In this document: positions 55,086-63,548 of the stretch, piece by piece
Numbering within the stretch: position 1 is the first letter of the stretch
How the letters are laid out: every line of letters begins with the position of its first letter
From: Bordetella ansorpii
GTDB lineage: Bacteria; Pseudomonadota; Gammaproteobacteria; Burkholderiales; Burkholderiaceae_B
Assembly (NCBI RefSeq): GCF_900078315.1
Contig: NZ_FKBS01000006.1
Location: forward strand, 62,001 to 126,000
Direction: 5' to 3'
DNA length: 64,000 nucleotides
Notes under the pieces: model-generated
What the model was told of the DNA's origin: nothing
What the model saw: only the letters and a program-made list of their open reading frames with translations
Database searches by the model: none
Program-made: the position numbers and the translations under genes

Positions 55086-56129
55086 ATGCGCCCTGTCGAA
55101 ACCTCCAGCGAACGCTTCACGCGCGTGCTGACCGCCACCGTGCTGGCCCTGCTGATCGCAGTGCTGGCGCTGGCTTCTCCCACCCCGGCCCAGGCCGAAG
55201 GCCGCATCCGCATCGCCGAGCAATACGGCGTCGTCTATCTGCTGCTGAACGTCACCCGCGACCAGCAACTGATCGAGAAGCACGGCAAGGCCGCCGGCGT
55301 GGACATCGAGGTGGAATGGGCCAAGCTGTCGGGCGGTTCGGCCGTGAACGACGCGCTGCTGTCCGGCGCGGTCGACATCGGCGGCGCCGGGGTCGGCCCG
55401 CTGCTGACGCTGTGGGACCGCACCCGTGGCCGCCAGAACGTGCGTGGCGTGGCCTCGCTGGGCAACTTCCCTTACTACCTGGTCAGCAACAATCCCGCAG
55501 TGAAGACGATTGCCGACTTCACCGACAAGGACCGCATCGCCGTGCCTGCCGTCACCGTGTCGGTGCAGTCGCGTGTGTTGCAGATGGCCGCGGCCAGGCA
55601 GTGGGGCGCCGAGCAGTTCAACCGCCTGGACCGCCTGACCCTCGCGCTGCCGCACCCCGATGCCGCCGCCGCCATCATCTCGGGCGGCACCGAGATCACC
55701 GGCCATTTCGCCAACCCGCCGTTTCAAGATCAGGAACTGGCCGAGAACCCCAAGGCGCACATCGTGCTGAATTCGTACGACGTGCTGGGTGGCCCCAGTT
55801 CGTCGACGGTGCTGTTCGCCACCGAGAAGTACCGCAAGGAAAACCCCAAGACCTATGCCGCCTTCCTGGCCGCGCTGGCCGAGGCCGCCGAATTCGTGCG
55901 CGCCCATCCCGAGCAGGCCGCCGACATCTACATCAAGGCCACGCAGGCCAGGATCGACCGCGCCCTGCTGGTCAAGGTCATCACCAATCCGCAGGTGCAG
56001 TTCAAGCTGGCGCCCCAGAACACCTACCCGCTGGCCGAGTTCATGCATCAGGTCGGCGCCATCAAGAACAAGCCGGCCAGCGCGCGCGACTACTTCTTCG
56101 ACGACGCCATCACGGCACAGGGCAGCTGA
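55086..56129 (+). CDS. ABC transporter substrate-binding protein (SsuA/TauA/NMT1-like)
   Basis: A 347-residue protein with a signal peptide (RVLTATVLALLIAVLALASPTPAQA) and a NMT1-like periplasmic fold: GAVDIGGAGVGPLLTLW near residue 95 and SGGTEITGHFANPP near 200. Feeds the ATPase and permease that follow. The preceding dioxygenase and the absence of an obvious phosphonate or nitrate gene favour an organosulfur ligand. ATG at 55086 is the start; the longer in-frame reading begins in the dioxygenase gene. Confidence 0.88.
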   Translation: MRPVETSSERFTRVLTATVLALLIAVLALASPTPAQAEGRIRIAEQYGVVYLLLNVTRDQQLIEKHGKAAGVDIEVEWAKLSGGSAVNDALLSGAVDIGGAGVGPLLTLWDRTRGRQNVRGVASLGNFPYYLVSNNPAVKTIADFTDKDRIAVPAVTVSVQSRVLQMAAARQWGAEQFNRLDRLTLALPHPDAAAAIISGGTEITGHFANPPFQDQELAENPKAHIVLNSYDVLGGPSSSTVLFATEKYRKENPKTYAAFLAALAEAAEFVRAHPEQAADIYIKATQARIDRALLVKVITNPQVQFKLAPQNTYPLAEFMHQVGAIKNKPASARDYFFDDAITAQGS

Positions 56130-56130
56130 G

Positions 56131-56949
56131 ATGAGCGCCACCCCGAGCCACCTGCCCACGCCGTTGCTCAGCGCGCGCGGCGTCACCATTGAATACAAGA
56201 CGCCCGACCGCCTGGTGCGCGCCACGCACCAGGTCAGCTTCGACGTGTTGCCTCAAGACCGCTTCATCCTGCTGGGCCCGTCGGGTTGCGGCAAGTCGAC
56301 GCTGCTGAAGGCCGCCGCGGGCTTCGTGCAGCCCGTCGAAGGCGAGTTCCTGCTGGATGGCAAGCGCATCCGTGGTCCCGGCCCCGATCGCGTCGTGGTG
56401 TTCCAGGAGTTCGACCAGTTGCCGCCCTGGAAGACGGTGCGCCAGAACGTAGCCTTTCCGCTGCGCGCGGCGCGTCGCCTGTCGCGCGCCGAGGCCGATG
56501 AGCGCGCCCTGCATTATCTGGAGAAGGTCGGGCTGGCTGCCTTCGCCGATGCCTACCCGCACACGTTGTCGGGCGGCATGAAGCAGCGCGTGGCCATTGC
56601 CCGCGCCCTGGCCATGCAGCCGCGCGTGCTGCTGATGGACGAACCCTTTGCCGCATTGGACGCGCTGACCCGCCGCCGCATGCAGGAAGAGCTGACGGCG
56701 TTGTGGGAGGGCTCGCCCTTCACGTTGCTGTTCGTCACCCATTCCATCGACGAGGCGCTGGTGCTGGGCAACCGCATCCTGCTGCTGTCGCCGCATCCCG
56801 GCCGCGTGCGCGCCGAACTGAACGCGCACCAGTACGACCTGCGCAGCCCCGGTTCCGCGGGCTTCCAGGCGGCGTCGCGCCGTATCCACGATCTGCTGTT
56901 CGACGAGCCCGACGCCGCCGTCCAGCCCGCGCAGCAAGCCGCCGCGTAA
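56131..56949 (+). CDS. ABC transporter ATP-binding protein (SsuB/TauB-like)
   Basis: A 272-residue ATPase. Walker A GPSGCGKST near residue 52, Q-loop VVFQEFDQLPPW, signature LSGGMKQRV, Walker B LLMDEPFAALD, H-loop VTHSIDEA. These are the marks of the nitrate/sulfonate/taurine subfamily. It begins 1 bp after the binding-protein stop. Works with the permease that follows. Confidence 0.92.
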   Translation: MSATPSHLPTPLLSARGVTIEYKTPDRLVRATHQVSFDVLPQDRFILLGPSGCGKSTLLKAAAGFVQPVEGEFLLDGKRIRGPGPDRVVVFQEFDQLPPWKTVRQNVAFPLRAARRLSRAEADERALHYLEKVGLAAFADAYPHTLSGGMKQRVAIARALAMQPRVLLMDEPFAALDALTRRRMQEELTALWEGSPFTLLFVTHSIDEALVLGNRILLLSPHPGRVRAELNAHQYDLRSPGSAGFQAASRRIHDLLFDEPDAAVQPAQQAAA

Positions 56950-56958
56950 GGAGTTCCC

Positions 56959-57831
56959 ATGTCCGTTTCCTCCGCCTCGGTGCGGCCCGAGTTCGTGCGC
57001 GAGCCCGAGCCGCTGCCGCAGGGCATTTCCGTTGCCGTCCCGCTGTCATGGCACGAACGCCTGTTCCGCCACGCCATCGTGCGCAAGTCGCTGATCCTGG
57101 TGCTGCTGGCCATCGTGTGGGAAGCCGGCGCGCGCTATGCCGACAACGACCTGCTGCTGCCCGGCGCCCTGCAGACGGGCCGCGCCTTCATCGACGGCAT
57201 CGCGACCGGTGAGCTGACCCGCCGCGCCGCGTTGTCCATGAGCGTGCTGCTCAAGGGCTACCTGGCCGGCATCGTGCTGGCCTTCGTGCTGACCACGCTG
57301 GCCGTGTCCACGCGCTTCGGCCGCGACCTGCTGTCCACGCTCACTTCGATGTTCAATCCCCTGCCCGCGATCGCGCTGCTGCCGCTGTCCATGCTGTGGT
57401 TCGGCCTGGGCCAGGGCAGCCTGGTGTTCGTGTTGATCCACTCTGTGCTGTGGGCGCTGGCCGTGAACATGTACAGCGGCTTCCTGGGCGTGTCCGAGAC
57501 GCTGCGCATGGCCGGCCGCAACTACGGCCTGACGGGCCTGCGCTACGTGCTGGCCATCCTGGTGCCCGCGGCGCTGCCCGCCATCCTGTCGGGCCTGAAG
57601 ATCGCCTGGGCCTTCGCCTGGCGCACGCTGATCGCCGCCGAACTGGTGTTCGGCGCGTCCAGCGGCCAGGGTGGCCTGGGCTGGTACATCTTCCAGAACC
57701 GCAACGAGCTTTATACCGACCGCGTGTTCGCCGGCCTGGTGGCGGTGGTGATCATCGGCCTGCTGGTGGAGAACCTGGTGTTCGAACTGCTCGAGCGCGT
57801 CACGGTGCGGCGTTGGGGGATGCAGCGGTAA
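56959..57831 (+). CDS. ABC transporter permease (SsuC/TauC-like)
   Basis: A 290-residue permease with about six membrane segments. Its cytoplasmic loop (near residue 180) contacts SsuB-type ATPases, and the GLKIAWAFAWRTLIAAEL segment is characteristic of the SsuC/TauC subfamily. Starts 9 bp after the ATPase stop. Completes the dioxygenase-transporter operon; convergent with the Abi gene downstream. Confidence 0.92.
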   Translation: MSVSSASVRPEFVREPEPLPQGISVAVPLSWHERLFRHAIVRKSLILVLLAIVWEAGARYADNDLLLPGALQTGRAFIDGIATGELTRRAALSMSVLLKGYLAGIVLAFVLTTLAVSTRFGRDLLSTLTSMFNPLPAIALLPLSMLWFGLGQGSLVFVLIHSVLWALAVNMYSGFLGVSETLRMAGRNYGLTGLRYVLAILVPAALPAILSGLKIAWAFAWRTLIAAELVFGASSGQGGLGWYIFQNRNELYTDRVFAGLVAVVIIGLLVENLVFELLERVTVRRWGMQR

Positions 57832-57910
57832 AGGGCCTTGTCTCGATGCGCAGCAATAGTCTGCAAAGCTGGGTTAGCAAAAGAGGCCGGTCTGACTGTT
57901 GTGATTTGAC

Positions 57911-59008
57911 CTACTCGGTTTGAACTTTCTGCTGGGCTGCCAAGGCCGCTTTTAGCATAGCGCCCAGTTGGCTGCCGGGTTCCGTCTCTTTGGTCCGGAC
58001 ATGCTTCCGTGGACTCGGTACATTGGCCGTCCATGCTGGCGAGTTCTTCCAATCTTCCGGAAAGCCCAATGCTGGGCCAATTGGGATGTTTGGATACTTG
58101 GCGAACAAGGCTTCAAGGTCGCTTTTCCAACGCGGACCTCGTCTGATGCTCTTGCAAACATAGTTGATTATGGTGGCAGTAGCGTAGAAGGTGCGCTGCT
58201 GCTCTTTATCGAATCGTAGGTCCCGCTTTCTGTACTCTGCAGGGGTAACGCTAGTATTTGCGCCAAGCAGGCGCCCGTGGTGAAAGACGGTGTTCCGCAT
58301 CACTGAGAACGCGTGAAGCCAAGTGCGAAAGACGGCAGGATCTTCAACTTTGAATTTTCGGCTTACCTCTTTGCGCAGGCCTACGTCTGCCACGGTAGGG
58401 TACGCGGTAGACCACGATCCGAAGGACAGGCATTCGCTGATCGCCCAGCTAGGCGGAAGTGCCGGTTCCTTGTACTTCTTCTGATAGTGCTCGATGAAGG
58501 GCTTCTTCTTCATCCGATCGACTTCTTCTGCTATCAGCTCTACCAGAGACTTCTTGCGCTTGGCGTCCTGGAGCGCCTGAACCTTAACAGGCGCAGGGGT
58601 GTGGCCGATGAACAGCGCAGCATTCTCGAACCAATGCGGCCCGTGATGTTTGCTCATCACATTGGAGATTGCCGCGCGAACCATAAGCTCGATTCGTTCT
58701 AGCGCATCCCCAGTAATTCTGCGCAGTTCTCGGTCGAACTCGTACCGCTCGATGATTTGGTCAAAGTGTGTGCCTTGCCTGAAAGTCTTTGACTCTGGGT
58801 CTAGCCACTGATACCAGTAGCCCTTCATCCTGTAGCCGCCTACCTGCGTGAGATAGGGCAACGCGGTCTGTGCGTCGACGGCCATACCCTGCTTTTGCAG
58901 CTTAGCCAACAATTCGTCCGGATCTAAGTGGACTTTGTTGAAGACTCGTCTGGCGTCTCCCGCAGCTTGCTTGGCACCGGCTTCTGCCGGTTGTGCTTGA
59001 TAGTTCAT
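57911..59008 (-). CDS. Abi-family (Abi_2) abortive-infection protein, HEPN-like
   Basis: A 365-residue protein of the AbiD/AbiF/Abi_2 family. The N-terminal block has YLTQVGGYRMKGYWYQW and the DRELRRITGDALERIE helix, both family hallmarks. The late motif MRNTVFHH contains Arg238-x4-His243, the RxxxxH signature of HEPN ribonucleases. Such proteins arrest growth or degrade RNA on phage infection. It stands alone, convergent with the transporter operon, with a palindrome-rich region upstream of its start. The C-terminal 70 residues are basic and may be disordered. Confidence 0.82.
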   Translation of the reverse strand: MNYQAQPAEAGAKQAAGDARRVFNKVHLDPDELLAKLQKQGMAVDAQTALPYLTQVGGYRMKGYWYQWLDPESKTFRQGTHFDQIIERYEFDRELRRITGDALERIELMVRAAISNVMSKHHGPHWFENAALFIGHTPAPVKVQALQDAKRKKSLVELIAEEVDRMKKKPFIEHYQKKYKEPALPPSWAISECLSFGSWSTAYPTVADVGLRKEVSRKFKVEDPAVFRTWLHAFSVMRNTVFHHGRLLGANTSVTPAEYRKRDLRFDKEQQRTFYATATIINYVCKSIRRGPRWKSDLEALFAKYPNIPIGPALGFPEDWKNSPAWTANVPSPRKHVRTKETEPGSQLGAMLKAALAAQQKVQTE

Positions 59009-59036
59009 CGTTCTTGCACAAGCTATAGACGTGAAA

Positions 59037-59102
59037 AACCCGCCTTTTGCACTGTCTTTCTAAGAAAGACACACTGTCCTAAGACAGCAAGTGTGGCGGG
59101 TT
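59037..59102. repeat. 66-bp nested imperfect inverted repeat upstream of the abi gene
   Basis: Outer arms AACCCGCC (59037-59044) and GGCGGGTT (59095-59102); inner perfect hairpins GTCTTTC-TAA-GAAAGAC (59054-59070) and CTGTC-CTAA-GACAG (59074-59087). Lies 29-95 bp upstream of the abi ATG, so it would be in the leader or an operator. Folding as a structured RNA or attenuator is inference. Confidence 0.7.
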
Positions 59103-59118
59103 GCGTTAGAAGAATTAT

Positions 59119-59164
59119 TGATCAAATTTGATCATCTAGTCAACTACCAAAGAAGATCTTCTTT
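59119..59164. repeat. Two perfect 16-bp palindromes upstream of the abi gene
   Basis: TGATCAAATTTGATCA (59119-59134) and AAAGAAGATCTTCTTT (59149-59164), both perfect, separated by 14 bp, in an AT-rich stretch unlike the surrounding chromosome. Likely binding sites of dimeric regulators or promoter-associated elements of the abi gene. Confidence 0.7.
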
Positions 59165-59298
59165 TGAGATGGTAGAACTATTGGTCTTCTATGTTAGAAA
59201 AATTGCTTGAAAGTTACGAGAGCCCATCTGTAGCTGTAACGACGCACGTTTTATCTGTAGGATCACAGTACGCCGCCTGCGATCAGCTTGTCTTCCAT

Positions 59299-60288
59299 TC
59301 AGTTCACGGTGATCTTCGCGTCCTTGATGACGCGTCCGTAGCGGTCGGAGTCTGCTTTCATCAGCGCTCCGAACGCGGCTGGCGTGCCGCCAACCGGCAG
59401 GAAGCCTGCATCCATGTACGTCTTCCGCACGTCGGGCTCTTGCACAATGGCGCTGATCTCGCGCGCCATGCGATCGATGATGGCTGGATCGGTACCCTTG
59501 GGCGCCAGCAGGCCGACCCAGGAACTCGTCACGAAGCCGGGCATGCCCGCCTGTTCCATCGTGGGAATATCGGGCTCGGTGGGCCAGCGCTGCTTGCCCG
59601 TGAAGGCCAGCGCGCGCAGGCGGCCTTCCTTGACGTACTGCATGGGCACCAGGATGGGATCGAACACCATCGACACCCGGCCCGCCAGCAGGTCGGCCAG
59701 GATCGGCGCGCTGCCCTTGTAGGCCACGTGCGTCATCTTCAGCTTGGCCCGCAATGCCATTTCCGCACCCGTCAGGTGCGCGCTGGAGCCGGTGCCGCTG
59801 GAGGCGTAGGTCAGCTTGTCGGGATGGGCCTGCGCATAAGACACCAGTTCGGGCAAGGTCTTCACCGGCAGGTCCTTGTTGACGAACAGGAACAGCGGCA
59901 GGTCGGCCATCTGCACCACGGGCACCAGATTGTCCTGCGAGTAGTTCAGTTCGTACAGGTGCGCGTTGATCACGTACGCGGGCAGGATGCTGAGGAACGT
60001 GTAGCCGTCCGGATCGGCCTTGGCCGCCTGGGCCGCGCCGAGATTGCTGTTGGCGCCCGGCCGGTTCTCCACGATGATGGTCTGCTTCAGGCGGTCGCCC
60101 AGCTTGTTCATCACCACCCGCGTGGCCGTGTCCGTCGCGCCGCCGGGCGTGTAGGGCACGATCACCCGGATCGGCTTGTCTGGCCAGGCCGCCTGGGCAT
60201 TGCCCACCGCCGCCAGCGCGCCGCCCAACAGCGTGAACGCCATCATTGCCAGGACGCCTCTGCGCCGGCGCGTCTGTTGCTGTGCCAT
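59299..60288 (-). CDS. Bug/TctC-family extracytoplasmic solute-binding protein
   Basis: A 329-residue Bug protein. The signal peptide is preceded by a basic QQQTRRRRGVLAMMAFTLLGG region, perhaps twin-arginine-like but without the full SRRxFLK motif. IRVIVPYTPGGATDTATR and ENRPGANSNLGAA are the family motifs. Strong AGGAGGAG ribosome-binding site precedes the ATG. A single gene without TctAB partners, as is usual for Bug proteins in this group. Ligand unknown. Confidence 0.9.
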   Translation of the reverse strand: MAQQQTRRRRGVLAMMAFTLLGGALAAVGNAQAAWPDKPIRVIVPYTPGGATDTATRVVMNKLGDRLKQTIIVENRPGANSNLGAAQAAKADPDGYTFLSILPAYVINAHLYELNYSQDNLVPVVQMADLPLFLFVNKDLPVKTLPELVSYAQAHPDKLTYASSGTGSSAHLTGAEMALRAKLKMTHVAYKGSAPILADLLAGRVSMVFDPILVPMQYVKEGRLRALAFTGKQRWPTEPDIPTMEQAGMPGFVTSSWVGLLAPKGTDPAIIDRMAREISAIVQEPDVRKTYMDAGFLPVGGTPAAFGALMKADSDRYGRVIKDAKITVN

Positions 60289-60438
60289 GGATACTCCTCC
60301 TTAGTGGGCCGTTGCCGCCGCGCCTGAAGGCGCGGGGCCGATGTCAGTGTTCTGACTATTCATCGGTACCGAGGGAAAAGTATGCCCGCGTGTCCGCGAG
60401 CTCGCGTTCGCACTGCCTGATCGTGCTCTTAAGCATAG

Positions 60439-60473
60439 AAAAAGGGCTGGATTGCATCGTGGCATCCAGCCCT
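60439..60473 (-). terminator. Rho-independent terminator of the rpmH-yidC operon
   Basis: Perfect 10-bp stem AGGGCTGGAT / ATCCAGCCCT (11-base loop). Read on the minus strand it lies 49 bp after the yidC stop and ends in a TTTTT run (AAAAA on the plus strand at 60439-60443). Confidence 0.9.
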
Positions 60474-60521
60474 TCCTGGAAAACGCCGGTCAGGCGGCTT
60501 TCACCGCCCCGGCCGGCCCGC

Positions 60522-62210
60522 TCAGCCGTTCGCCGCGCTGGCCGTCTCCTTTTCCATCTTCTTCGTGATGGTCCACTGCTGCGCGATGGACAGCGTGTTG
60601 TTCACGCACCAGTACAGCACCAGGCCGGCCGGGAAGAAGAACATCATCCCGCCGAACACCAGCGGCATGACCATCATGACCTTGGCCTGGATGGGGTCCG
60701 GCGGCGTCGGGTTCAGGCGGATCTGCAGGAACATGGTGCCCATCATGATGGCGGGCAGGATGAAGAACGGATCGCGCACCGACAGGTCGTGCACCCACAG
60801 GATCCACGGCGCGCCGCGCATTTCCACGCTGGCCAGCAGCACCCAGTACAGCGAGATGAACACCGGGATCTGCACCACCATGGGCAGGCAGCCGCCCAGC
60901 GGATTGATCTTCTCGGTGCGGTACATCTCCATCATGGCCTGGTTGAGCTTCTGGCGATCGTCGCCGTACTTCTCTTTCAGGGCCTGCAGGCGGGGCGCCA
61001 CGCGCTTCATGCGCGCCATCGACTTGTAGCTGGCGGCGGCCAGCGGGAAGAAGATGGCCTTGATGATGACCGTCAGGGCCACGATGGTCCAGCCCCAGTT
61101 GCCCAGCACGCTGTGCAGCCAGGTCATCAGGGTGAACAGCGGCTTGGCGATGATGGTCAGCCAGCCGTAGTCGACCACGGTTTCCAGGCCGGGCGCCAGC
61201 GCGGCCATGGCCTTCTGGTCTTGCGGACCGACCCACAGGTGCGAGTCGACGGTGGCCGTCGAACCCGGGGCGACCTCGCCCACCGCTTCCACGGTGCGCG
61301 CGGCGTACAGGTTCGGCTGGACCTGCAGCACTTCGTTGCTGCGGGCCTTGCCCTGCGGCGGAATCCAGGCGGTGGCGAAGTAGTGCTGCACCACGGCGAT
61401 CCAGCCGTTGTCGGCCTGCTTGACGTAGCCGCCCTTGTTCTTCTGGATGTCCGACCACGTGACCTTCTGGAAGTGCTCCTGGTCGGAGTACACGGCCATG
61501 CCGGTGAACGTGTGATAGAAGCTGGACGTGCCGGCCGGATCGCTGCCGTCACGCTCGAGCTGCAGGTACAGCGCGGGCTTGACCGGACCCGAACCCGTGT
61601 TCGACAGGTCGTGGCGCACGTCGACGTCGTAGCGGCCGCGATGCAGCGTGAAGGTCTTGGTGACCTTCAGGCCGCCCGATTCGGCTTCGAACACGATGGG
61701 CAGGGTGTCGCCGGTCATCGTGCGCTCGGTCGAGACCAGGCGGAAAGGCGTCTGGTGCGTCGGGAAACTTTCGCCGTTGGCGGCGCCGACCACACCGGTT
61801 TGCGCGATGTAGGTCAGGTTGGGCGAACGGTCGAGCAGCACGGTGGGGCGCTGAGTCTCGCCGTCGGTGAACTTCAGCAGTTCGGCGCGGATCAGCTGGG
61901 CGCCGGTGGTGTCGAAGGTCAGGCGCAGGGCGTCGGACGTGACCACCACTTCTTCCGCCTTGACCGGCGTGCCCGTGCCCGGCACGGAGCTGCCCGGCGC
62001 GCTGGGCGTGGACGAACCGGTGTTGGCCGCGGGCGCGTTCGGGATCGAAGCGGTGGGCGCGGGCTCGGCCGGCTTGGCGTTTTGAGTCTGGGCCGCCGGG
62101 GTGGACGGGCCAAACAGCGACTGCTTGCCGTGCTGAACCTGCCAGTTGTTCCACAGCAGCAGCAGCGAGAAAGCGAAAATCATCCAGAGGACGGTGCGTC
62201 GGATATCCAT
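60522..62210 (-). CDS. yidC: Membrane protein insertase YidC (Oxa1 family)
   Basis: A 562-residue inner-membrane insertase. One membrane segment at the N-terminus (TVLWMIFAFSLLLLW), a long periplasmic domain preceded by a Pro/Ala/Thr-rich linker (residues 30-75), and a C-terminal Oxa1 core with five segments (KAIFFPLAAASYKSMARMK region onward). It inserts and folds membrane proteins alone or with SecYEG. ATG at 62210 fits YidC; the frame open upstream overlaps yidD. Order rpmH-rnpA-yidD-yidC is conserved near dnaA. Confidence 0.97.
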   Translation of the reverse strand: MDIRRTVLWMIFAFSLLLLWNNWQVQHGKQSLFGPSTPAAQTQNAKPAEPAPTASIPNAPAANTGSSTPSAPGSSVPGTGTPVKAEEVVVTSDALRLTFDTTGAQLIRAELLKFTDGETQRPTVLLDRSPNLTYIAQTGVVGAANGESFPTHQTPFRLVSTERTMTGDTLPIVFEAESGGLKVTKTFTLHRGRYDVDVRHDLSNTGSGPVKPALYLQLERDGSDPAGTSSFYHTFTGMAVYSDQEHFQKVTWSDIQKNKGGYVKQADNGWIAVVQHYFATAWIPPQGKARSNEVLQVQPNLYAARTVEAVGEVAPGSTATVDSHLWVGPQDQKAMAALAPGLETVVDYGWLTIIAKPLFTLMTWLHSVLGNWGWTIVALTVIIKAIFFPLAAASYKSMARMKRVAPRLQALKEKYGDDRQKLNQAMMEMYRTEKINPLGGCLPMVVQIPVFISLYWVLLASVEMRGAPWILWVHDLSVRDPFFILPAIMMGTMFLQIRLNPTPPDPIQAKVMMVMPLVFGGMMFFFPAGLVLYWCVNNTLSIAQQWTITKKMEKETASAANG

Positions 62211-62259
62211 GGTTCCTGAGGAAGTGAGCGGCGGACCAGCAAAGCCCACCAGTGTAGCG

Positions 62260-62529
62260 TCAATCCATTCCCGTGCGGCGATGCCCCGAGCAACAGGGCG
62301 CGCCGTTGCTGTCGGCATCCGGCACGGGATCGTGGCCCCCGGGTGACCAGGGGTGGCAGCGGCCGATACGGCGGGCCGCCAACCATAGACCGCGCAAGGG
62401 GCCGTGGCGTTCGATGGCTTCGATGGCGTAGGCGGAACAGGTCGGCGTAAAACGGCACTGCCGGCCAATCCAAGGGCTGAGGAAGAACCGGTAGAACCGG
62501 ATCGGCGCAATCAACAGTGCCTTGATCAT
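62260..62529 (-). CDS. yidD: Membrane protein insertion efficiency factor YidD
   Basis: An 89-residue protein with the YidD signature: [14 protein letters not shown] followed by [37 protein letters not shown], with conserved cysteines and a basic C-terminal half. It assists YidC. Its start overlaps the rnpA stop by 4 bp (ATGA), so translation is coupled. The extra C-terminal residues (AGTDCC-rich tail) are longer than in E. coli. Confidence 0.95.
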   Translation of the reverse strand: MIKALLIAPIRFYRFFLSPWIGRQCRFTPTCSAYAIEAIERHGPLRGLWLAARRIGRCHPWSPGGHDPVPDADSNGAPCCSGHRRTGMD

Positions 62530-62900
62530 CGCGCGATACGCTCGAAGTGAGCGTCTACTTCAGCGCGTGCCGTGCGCTTGAGCTCAGTCAGTGAAACCGG
62601 TGCGACGCGGCTTTGCAGCCGGACCACGTAGTCGTGGGCAGGCAACGTCAGCCGCTTGGCCCGGAAAGCTTCGCGGATGACGCGCTTCAGGGCGTTGCGG
62701 GTGACGGAGCGGGGCGCGAAGCGTTTGGCGATCACCATGCCGAGCCGCGCACAGGCGGGTTCCCCTTCCGTGGTGGCAACGGCGGGAATGGCGCTGATGA
62801 TGAAAAACGCCCCTCGGGCCGCACGCCGGCCTTTCAGGGCGGCGGCGTACTCGGAGGGGCGATGCAGTCGCGCCTCCGCAGGGAGCGTGGCGCGTGTCAT
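62526..62900 (-). CDS. rnpA: Ribonuclease P protein component
   Basis: A 124-residue RNase P protein. The conserved RNR-like motif is [23 protein letters not shown] (residues 58-80), which contacts the catalytic RNA to mature tRNA 5' ends. It lies 69 bp after rpmH and overlaps yidD, as in the usual operon. Confidence 0.96.
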   Translation of the reverse strand: MTRATLPAEARLHRPSEYAAALKGRRAARGAFFIISAIPAVATTEGEPACARLGMVIAKRFAPRSVTRNALKRVIREAFRAKRLTLPAHDYVVRLQSRVAPVSLTELKRTARAEVDAHFERIAR

Positions 62901-62969
62901 GAACGGCAGGTCCAGCCGGAACCGCAGGGTGCGCCGGGGCGCGCGATGCGGTCTCGAAACCGCCGGGCC

Positions 62970-63104
62970 TTAGACGGCCAGGCGCTTGCGGCCCTTGGCG
63001 CGGCGAGCGTTCAGGACGGCGCGGCCGCCGCGGGTTTTCATGCGCACGCGAAAGCCGTGGGTGCGCTTGCGACGGGTGACGGAAGGTTGGTAGGTGCGTT
63101 TCAT
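62970..63104 (-). CDS. rpmH: 50S ribosomal protein L34
   Basis: A 44-residue protein reading [18 protein letters not shown] at the N-terminus, then [25 protein letters not shown], the universal L34. Too short to be called by length filters but unambiguous. First gene of the rpmH-rnpA-yidD-yidC operon, divergent from dnaA. Confidence 0.97.
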   Translation of the reverse strand: MKRTYQPSVTRRKRTHGFRVRMKTRGGRAVLNARRAKGRKRLAV

Positions 63105-63548
63105 GGACGTTCCAAGGAAAGAACAGGCCGAATGACCGGGTTACTTGCTGCGGGTTGGTTGTATTTCTTGCCGTATGGCCGGCGGCGTGCCGCCAGGCCT
63201 GGCCCGCGGCTGCGGGCTACCCTGTTGCGGTTTCGCCGCGATCAGGGACTTTCGAGACCGGCTGCGTGATCGGCATGGCCTGTTCGGCAACATGTCGTCG
63301 TAGGCAGACGTTCCCCGGAGTCTTACAACTCCACAGAGCCGGTTCCAGAGGGTTTTAAGCTCTGCCGCGGCCCTGCTTCCGCACTTTTGCCCCGTCTTCG
63401 ACAGGTAGAATTCGGAAAAGCCCACCATTTCAGCAAGTTTCCTTCGCATTGTCAAACAGTTAGCGGCCGCTCTCAGAGATGTAACGGTCGCGGGCTGTGG
63501 ATAACCTGCCCTCAGGCACGGTAGAATCGAGGTTTGAACAAGAGCGAC
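63105..63548. promoter_or_regulatory. rpmH-dnaA intergenic region with a DnaA box
   Basis: 444 bp between the divergent rpmH and dnaA genes. A perfect DnaA box TGTGGATAA sits at 63496-63504, and a -10-like TAGAAT at 63522-63527 lies 17 bp beyond it, so the box would overlap the -35 region of the dnaA promoter, consistent with autoregulation. Only one perfect box is visible, so I would not call this oriC on sequence alone. Confidence 0.6.

Noticed and set aside
63105-63548. Calling this region oriC
   Set aside because: Only one perfect DnaA box and no AT-rich repeat array; dnaA proximity alone is weak evidence.
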